From Microbacterium sp. YJN-G (GTDB lineage: Bacteria > Actinomycetota > Actinomycetes > Actinomycetales > Microbacteriaceae), in assembly GCF_015040615.1 (NCBI RefSeq), contig NZ_CP060402.1, positions 372,001 through 436,000 on the forward strand: a stretch of 64,000 nt of DNA. The letters are read 5' to 3'. How positions within the stretch are numbered: position 1 is the first letter of the stretch; every line of letters begins with the position of its first letter. The position numbers and the translations under genes were made by a program. The notes beneath the pieces were generated by a model that did no database searches, was not told where the DNA came from, and saw only the letters and a program-made list of their open reading frames with translations. Shown one piece after another: positions 59,079-64,000 of the stretch.

Positions 59079-61622
59079 CTAAACGCCCTCTTCCCTCCAC
59101 GCCACGCTGAGCACCCCGCTCACGCCCGTCACGACGATCCGGTCGGATCCCTCGTGCGCGATGACGGCATCCGGTGATGTCGGAGTCTCGACGCGTGCGC
59201 CGGCGGCGGTCGCCGGCGGCAGCGTCAGCACGACCCGGGCGTCGGTCAGACCCTCGACGCGCAGTCCGCGGGTGCGGTCGGCGGGGAAGGGGGCGATCTC
59301 GCGGCAGCGCAGCATCCCCTCCGCCTGCTGGGTGACGAACACGCGGCACTCAGCGTGCACCGACTTCGGCAGCTGGTAGACCGTCGCTCCCTGCTCGTGC
59401 CACGCCTCGGTGTGGTTCAGCAGCGGCGCGCCGTCGGCGAACGACAGCCGCAGCCGCGTCGTCGTGTCGGGCACGTACCCGCTCAGCCACAGCCCGCCGG
59501 CGTGGCGACGGATGCCGAGCACGGCACGCGCGCCGTCCGCCGAGCACAGTTCGTGCGAGACCGAGACGCCGAGCGTTGCCACGGCATCCCGCAGCAGCGC
59601 GGCGGCGTCGTCGAACCGCGCGCGGTCGACGAGGATGCGGTGGCGCACGCCGCGCTCATCGGGCTCCGAGTAATCGAACGGCGCGGAGCCGCGCACCCAG
59701 ATCGCCGTCCCCGGCGATCCGAGGTCGCCGCCGCCGTACGCCGTCGCGTACGGCGCCTCGGCCCCGGCAGACGTGCGCACGCTCGCCAGCATCCGAGTAC
59801 CGTCCACCGGATGCACGACACCGATCGGTCCGTCGGACAGCAGCGCGTTGTGATGCAGCATCCTGCGGCGCCCGCCCGGCAGGCGGTCACCGACGAGGTC
59901 GGTGACGAGCGCGAGATCGCCCTCGATGACCGCCGCACCGTCAGCCGCACCATCAGCGGCTCCATCGCCCGTACCATCACCCGCATCAGAGCCCGCCTCG
60001 AGCCCCAGCAGCCCGAGCGCCTCATCCGCTACCCCGCGCAGTGACCCGTAGACGACGACGTGGCCGCCGGCATCCCGGTGCGCGCGCAGTGCGGTGATGA
60101 CGTGCGCGGCGAGCGCTCCCGCGGGCACGATGAGGATGCTGCTCCCCAGCGCGCCCGACGCCTGTGCGCCGGCCAGTTCATCGGTGCTGACCACGGTGTT
60201 CAGCGGCAGTCCGGCCGTGATGGCCGCGGACAGATACCAGTCCTCCGCATAGGGCCGCGCGATCGTCTCGGGGTCGGCGGCCATGGCCTCGTGGTACTCC
60301 CGGAACGGGTACACCCACACCAGCGGGCCGGCCGCGTCGGGCCGGGTCTCGAGGTCGATCGCGATCGCGCTGCCCACCTCGCGCGCGCAGCGCTCGTCGA
60401 GCACCCCGTGGGCGGTGTCGATCGAGAGGATGTTCACCTCGCGCGGCGGCTGGATCGTGCCGTCGCCGGTCACTCGGGCGGCGCTCAGCGGCAGGTGGAT
60501 GTCGAAGGTCTCGCGGTGGTAGAAGTCCCACCACGGCTGCTGCCAGAACCACGGGTCGTTGGCGTAGAAGCGGAACCGGTACCCCTCCGAACCCGTCGGC
60601 AGCATGGCGATGCGCGACAGGTATCCGCCGATCTCTATGCCGAAGTCCTCGTTCAGCGGACCCCACGGCGAGTTCGGCGGCGGGCCGGCGATGTGGCCGC
60701 GCTCGTAGATCTCCAGGGCCGGCACGCTGTCGGCGCCGATGTCGATGCCCGCGCTCTGGTTGGTGCCGCGCACCTCGATCGGTACGGACAGCTCGCGGCG
60801 CAGATCATCCCAGAACTCCAGCGCCCGTGCCCGCAGGCCGGCGGTGCGGTCGGTGTGGAAGCTCGCCCCGTCGAACGATTCGCCGAGCTCCGACCAGGCG
60901 TAGCCGCTGAAGCCGAAGCCGTTCGACAGCCACAGGTAGTCGAAGCCCATCGCGGCGAGGTAGTCGTCGGCCTGCCGCCCGAGGAACTCGCCGAAGCGGG
61001 TGCCGGTCGGGATGCCGTCGGGGTATGCGGCGTAGTGATGGTCGTCGGCGTCGAGCACGGAGAAATGGCGCACCATCTCGATGATCGGCCCGATGCCGAC
61101 ATCGGCGCCGCGGGCGAGGATCTCGGGATGCCGGCGGAACTTGAATGCCGAGGCCGCGAACTCCGGTCCCGGGTCGAAGGTCGCGCCGACACGGGTCGGG
61201 ATGCCGCGGCTCTCGCCGGTTTCGCGGATGATCCGCACGAGCGAGCGGATGCGGTCGTAGTCGAGCGCGGGCGGATCGTCGCGGTAGCGCACCGCGACCC
61301 GCTCGGGCTCCTTGTGCTCGCCGTAGGGGTCGGCGTCGACGTTGTTGAAGCCGATGGTGTCGGCCCACACGACGGGCGCAGCGAGGTCGCCCGCCCAGTC
61401 GAGGATCTCGCTGCCGTCCGAGATCCACAGCAGCAGCGAGCACTCGCCGGCGGTGGCCAGCAGTGTGCTCCACTGCGTGAACATCTCCTCGACGCCGGTG
61501 CGCAGCGAGGCGTCGTCGAAGGCGTCGAAGGGCTTGAGGGAGGTCTCGAGGGTGACGGTCGCCAGCTTCGGTGCGAGACGGTGCGCGCGGGCCGGAATGC
61601 GCTCAGGACTGCGAGATGTCAT
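59079..61622 (-). CDS. 847-aa conserved protein of unknown function, probable glycoside-related
   Basis: A large soluble protein with no signal peptide. The first half has a TIM-barrel feel: DADPYGEHKEPERVAVRYRD, TFDPGPEFAASAFKFRRHPE, WLSNGFGFSGYAW and EVRGTNQSAGIDIG, with repeated acidic and aromatic clusters such as those lining sugar sites. The C-terminal half is beta-rich. It starts at ATG 61622, overlapping the iclR stop, so both are co-transcribed. Chromosomal side of the junction; neighbours suggest carbohydrate degradation. Not assignable to a known GH family by eye. Confidence 0.6.
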   Translation of the reverse strand: MTSRSPERIPARAHRLAPKLATVTLETSLKPFDAFDDASLRTGVEEMFTQWSTLLATAGECSLLLWISDGSEILDWAGDLAAPVVWADTIGFNNVDADPYGEHKEPERVAVRYRDDPPALDYDRIRSLVRIIRETGESRGIPTRVGATFDPGPEFAASAFKFRRHPEILARGADVGIGPIIEMVRHFSVLDADDHHYAAYPDGIPTGTRFGEFLGRQADDYLAAMGFDYLWLSNGFGFSGYAWSELGESFDGASFHTDRTAGLRARALEFWDDLRRELSVPIEVRGTNQSAGIDIGADSVPALEIYERGHIAGPPPNSPWGPLNEDFGIEIGGYLSRIAMLPTGSEGYRFRFYANDPWFWQQPWWDFYHRETFDIHLPLSAARVTGDGTIQPPREVNILSIDTAHGVLDERCAREVGSAIAIDLETRPDAAGPLVWVYPFREYHEAMAADPETIARPYAEDWYLSAAITAGLPLNTVVSTDELAGAQASGALGSSILIVPAGALAAHVITALRAHRDAGGHVVVYGSLRGVADEALGLLGLEAGSDAGDGTGDGAADGAADGAAVIEGDLALVTDLVGDRLPGGRRRMLHHNALLSDGPIGVVHPVDGTRMLASVRTSAGAEAPYATAYGGGDLGSPGTAIWVRGSAPFDYSEPDERGVRHRILVDRARFDDAAALLRDAVATLGVSVSHELCSADGARAVLGIRRHAGGLWLSGYVPDTTTRLRLSFADGAPLLNHTEAWHEQGATVYQLPKSVHAECRVFVTQQAEGMLRCREIAPFPADRTRGLRVEGLTDARVVLTLPPATAAGARVETPTSPDAVIAHEGSDRIVVTGVSGVLSVAWREEGV

Positions 61623-62388
61623 CGCTGATGCGCTTCTGCAGCTTCTGGGCGGCATCCTGCAGCGCCGTGAGCGCGGCGTGGATGTGCTCGTCGTCGAAAC
61701 GGTGGACGGGGCCGCTGACAGACAGGGCCGCGACGATCTGCTCGTCGCGCGAGAGCACGGGCACGGCGACGCAGCGGATGCCGAGGATGTACTCGCCGTG
61801 ATCCTCGGCGTAGCCGAGTTCCCGCGCGCGGGCCAGATCGACCTTCAGCGCAGCCAGGTCGGCCATGGTCGTCTCGGTGAACTGCTCCAGCCCGCCGCCG
61901 GGGTAGAGCGCGTCGAGCTGGGCGTCGTCGAGGCCGCTGAGCAGCGCCTTGCCGAGTCCGGTGGCGTGCGCGGGCAGGCGGGCGCCGATGCGCTGGTCGA
62001 ACACGAGGGTGTGCGAACCGGGGCTCTTGGCTATGCACACCTGCCCCTGCCCGGAGAGCACGGCCAGACGAACGGTCTCGTCGATCTCGTCGCGCACCTC
62101 GTCCATGAAGCCGCGTGCCCGCTGGCTGAGCGTCTGCGCGTGGTCATAGGCCTGCCCGACCTCCCAGGCGCGCAGGCCGAGGCTCAGTCGCAGGTCGGCG
62201 TCGCGCTCGACCCAGCCGCGATCGATCAGGGCTCCCAGCACGTGATGCACGCTCGACTTGGGCAGCCCCAGGCTCGACGCGATGGTGGTGAGCGTCTGGC
62301 CCTCTTCGGCGTCAGCGAGCAGTTCGAGCACGCGCAGGGCCCGGTCCGCGGCCGGCGCGGTGATCTTCGAGGAGGCGTCGTCTGGCAT
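61603..62388 (-). CDS. IclR-family transcriptional regulator
   Basis: A 261-aa regulator. An N-terminal winged HTH (TLTTIASSLGLPKSSVHHVLGAL, residues about 29-51, cited as a span) is followed by the IclR effector domain (VFDQRIGARLPAHATGLGKALLS, GYILGIRCVAVPV). ATG at 62388 follows GGAAGA; the frame upstream to 62,550 is not used. It is divergent from a zinc dehydrogenase gene, with two palindromes of the same build between them. Confidence 0.9.
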   Translation of the reverse strand: MPDDASSKITAPAADRALRVLELLADAEEGQTLTTIASSLGLPKSSVHHVLGALIDRGWVERDADLRLSLGLRAWEVGQAYDHAQTLSQRARGFMDEVRDEIDETVRLAVLSGQGQVCIAKSPGSHTLVFDQRIGARLPAHATGLGKALLSGLDDAQLDALYPGGGLEQFTETTMADLAALKVDLARARELGYAEDHGEYILGIRCVAVPVLSRDEQIVAALSVSGPVHRFDDEHIHAALTALQDAAQKLQKRISDDISQS

Positions 62389-62398
62389 TCGTCTTCCG

Positions 62399-62412
62399 TT
62401 CGATATGTCGAA
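62399..62412. promoter_or_regulatory. IclR-type palindrome next to iclR
   Basis: TTCGA-TATG-TCGAA, 11 bp before the iclR start. It could serve autoregulation. Confidence 0.55.
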
Positions 62413-62588
62413 TCGCTGTTGCTTTGACTGAACAGTACTGGGAACCCTAGTGGGCGCCCGTCGGTGATGTCCACCGAACCGCCGCTCGATCGAGCGCCCG
62501 GCAGTCCTGCCGGAAAGCTCCGGCGAGTGAGGCTTGCGCGGCGTCGGCATCCGGGCTTAGTCTGCACGATACAGCATATGAAAACCCG

Positions 62589-62604
62589 GTTCCAGATGTG
62601 GAAC
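62589..62604. promoter_or_regulatory. IclR-type palindrome next to the dehydrogenase gene
   Basis: GTTCCA-GATG-TGGAAC, a perfect 6-bp-arm dyad 14 bp before the GTG start, the size of known IclR-family operators. Confidence 0.7.
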
Positions 62605-62617
62605 AGATTGGTGAACA

Positions 62618-63709
62618 GTGTCTCTGTCCCTCTCCACCACCGCGACGCACTCCGCCGCCCCGGCGGCGACGATGAGCGCGCTCGTCCTCGAGGACTACGG
62701 CCGCATGGTCGTGACGCAGCGACCCGTGCCGGCCGTCGGTGACGGCGAGGTGCGCGTGCGCGTGCACGGCGTCGGCGTCTGCGGATCCGACCTGCACGGC
62801 TACACCGGCGCGAACGGCCGCCGCTTCCCGGGTCAGATCATGGGGCACGAGGCGGTCGGCACCGTGGATGCCGTCGGCGCCGGCGTGACGACTCTCGCGA
62901 CCGGGCAGTGGGTGGTCGTCAACCCCACCCTCGCCTGCAACGACTGCGCCTGGTGCGCGCGCGGCCAGCAGCACATCTGCCCGCAGCGGCGCGTGCTCGG
63001 CGTCGACCCGACTCTGTCGAGCGCCTTCGCCGAGTTCTTCGTGGTGCCCGAGCGCAACCTCATCCCCTTCGGCGGCATCCCGCTGCACGGTGCGCTCGTC
63101 GAGCCGCTCGCCGTCGGGTACCACGCCGCCCGGCGCGCGGGCGTGGGCGCGGGAGACACGGTCGCCGTCGTCGGCGGGGGACCGATCGGTCAGGCCGCCG
63201 CGCTCGCCTGCATCCGTCTGGGGGCCGCGCGCGTGATCGTCAGCGAGCCGCGCGAGGCGCGTCGGCGGCTGCTGGAGGACATCGGAGCCGAGACCTTCGA
63301 TCCGTTCACCGAGAGCGTCCCGCTCGGTGCCGGCGAAGCGGATGCCGCGATCGACGCGGTCGGCGCCAGCGAGACCATCCTCACCGCGCTCGAGGTGACC
63401 GCCCCCGGCGGCACCGTCGTGCTCGTCGGGATGGATGCGCCCGCCGTCGAACTGCAGGCGTACCCCCTGACCACCCAGGAGCGCTCGCTCGTCGGCGCCT
63501 TCTGCTACACCGCCGAGGAGTTCGCCGAGACGGCGGCCTGGGCGGCCACGGTGCCCGAGATCCTCGATCGGCTGATCGAGCGAGCGGTCTCACTCGACGA
63601 GGCCCCCGCGGCCTTCGACGAGCTCACCGACCCTGAACGCCTCGCCGGGAAGATCATCATCGAGTTCCCCGCGATGCCCGAGAGCGCCGGATCACCGGCG
63701 ACCTCTTGA
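62618..63709 (+). CDS. Zinc-dependent alcohol/polyol dehydrogenase (MDR family)
   Basis: A 363-aa medium-chain dehydrogenase. It has the catalytic zinc region CGSDLHG and GHEAVG, four structural-zinc cysteines in CNDCAWCARGQQHIC, and the NAD-binding GGGPIGQ. Sugar-alcohol or sugar-acid oxidation is typical in this setting. GTG at 62618 gives the full frame; ATG at 62672 (MSALVLEDYG) is closer to the family start. Divergent from iclR. Confidence 0.88.
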   Translation: MSLSLSTTATHSAAPAATMSALVLEDYGRMVVTQRPVPAVGDGEVRVRVHGVGVCGSDLHGYTGANGRRFPGQIMGHEAVGTVDAVGAGVTTLATGQWVVVNPTLACNDCAWCARGQQHICPQRRVLGVDPTLSSAFAEFFVVPERNLIPFGGIPLHGALVEPLAVGYHAARRAGVGAGDTVAVVGGGPIGQAAALACIRLGAARVIVSEPREARRRLLEDIGAETFDPFTESVPLGAGEADAAIDAVGASETILTALEVTAPGGTVVLVGMDAPAVELQAYPLTTQERSLVGAFCYTAEEFAETAAWAATVPEILDRLIERAVSLDEAPAAFDELTDPERLAGKIIIEFPAMPESAGSPATS

Positions 63710-63754
63710 CCGTCCTGCATCACCCGAGTTACCAATCATCCAATGGAGGATCGC

Positions 63755-64000
63755 ATGTCACAGTTCATGTCGAGTCGTCTCACCCGGCTCGCCGGGGTGT
63801 CGCTCGTCGCGGCGCTGGCCCTCACGGGCTGCTCCGCACCGAGCGAAGAGGCACCCAAGAGCACCGGTGAGGTGAGCGGCGAGCTGAGCATCGCCACGAC
63901 GAGCGACATCGGCATCGGCGCGCTCATCGAATCGTTCGAGAAGGAGACCGGGGTCGACTTCGAGACCACGTTCGCCGAGGCGGGCGCCCTCAACGAGCAG
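63755..64000 (+). CDS. Extracellular solute-binding lipoprotein, partial at window end
   Basis: The first 82 residues of an ABC-type sugar-binding lipoprotein. It has a signal peptide with lipobox LTGC (Cys26), a short Ser/Glu linker, then GELSIATTSDIG and ALIESFEKETGV typical of family 1 binding proteins. TGGAGGATC precedes the ATG. The gene continues beyond the window. It probably feeds the dehydrogenase pathway. Confidence 0.85.
   Translation, partial: MSQFMSSRLTRLAGVSLVAALALTGCSAPSEEAPKSTGEVSGELSIATTSDIGIGALIESFEKETGVDFETTFAEAGALNEQ

Noticed and set aside
1..64000. CRISPR arrays, rRNA genes, complete tRNA genes
   Set aside because: No regularly spaced repeats, no rRNA-like sequence, and only a half tRNA was found.

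Overview
The window is high-GC actinobacterial DNA. Starts preceded by GGAGG-type sites, many ATGA/GTGA stop-start overlaps, fused ArsR-ArsC and SCO6880-type conjugation genes suggest a Microbacteriaceae host such as Microbacterium; the genus is an inference. About 58.9 kb is the right-hand part of an integrative conjugative element (ICE). It ends at roughly 58,933-58,995 in a displaced 3' half of a tRNA-Ser(GCT) gene. From about 59 kb onward the DNA is ordinary chromosome with sugar-utilisation genes. The other ICE end and its integrase lie outside the window.

Layout: (1) 0-11 kb is a defence-like island. It holds an MmeI-type restriction-methylase with a PLD-fold partner, a small lipoprotein divergent from a DUF5677-like gene, and a tightly overlapping four-gene operon (N6 methylase, double-GHKL ATPase, degenerate receiver, metallo-beta-lactamase fold) that I cannot assign to a named system. 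(2) 11.3-15.9 kb is a MobF relaxase-helicase with two accessory genes. (3) 16-17.2 kb is an AI-2E-family transporter flanked by 40-bp direct repeats. (4) 17.4-30.1 kb is a umuDC operon whose umuC is cut in frame by a 10.9-kb Tn554-like element. The cargo is trxB-trx-acr3-arsRC-arsC-chrA and merR/sulP; the element's own genes are two tyrosine recombinases and an HTH protein. (5) 30.2-31.4 kb is a DNA ligase and a DUF2188 gene. (6) 31.7-39.9 kb is a copper module: DUF305 proteins, Cys-rich four-helix copper protein, BNR-type lipoprotein, YHS protein, CopB-type ATPase, CsoR, then a CDF exporter with an ArsR regulator. (7) 40.1-45.4 kb is lgt and a persulfide-detoxification operon: CstR-like regulator, thioredoxin, persulfide dioxygenase-rhodanese, TauE, DUF4395, rhodanese lipoprotein. 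(8) 45.6-46.2 kb is a decayed serine resolvase. Three resolvase-site-like sequences (31.5, 40.0 and 45.6 kb) punctuate the cargo modules. (9) 46.2-58.5 kb is the conjugation operon on the minus strand (SSB, HNH, coupling protein, ParA-like ATPase, VirB4-like ATPase, SCO6880, TrbL-like, pilin-like, M23 hydrolase, anchored conjugation protein) with a small divergent regulator.

How it fits together: relaxase plus secretion genes move the element. The cargo handles arsenic, chromate, copper and reactive sulfur, with dedicated thioredoxin partners for two of the modules. The 0-11 kb genes probably protect the element or host. Metal- and sulfur-responsive repressors sit beside G-tract palindromes that look like their operators. 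On the chromosome side an IclR regulator, an 847-aa protein of unknown function, a zinc dehydrogenase and a sugar-binding lipoprotein form a likely carbohydrate-catabolism locus.
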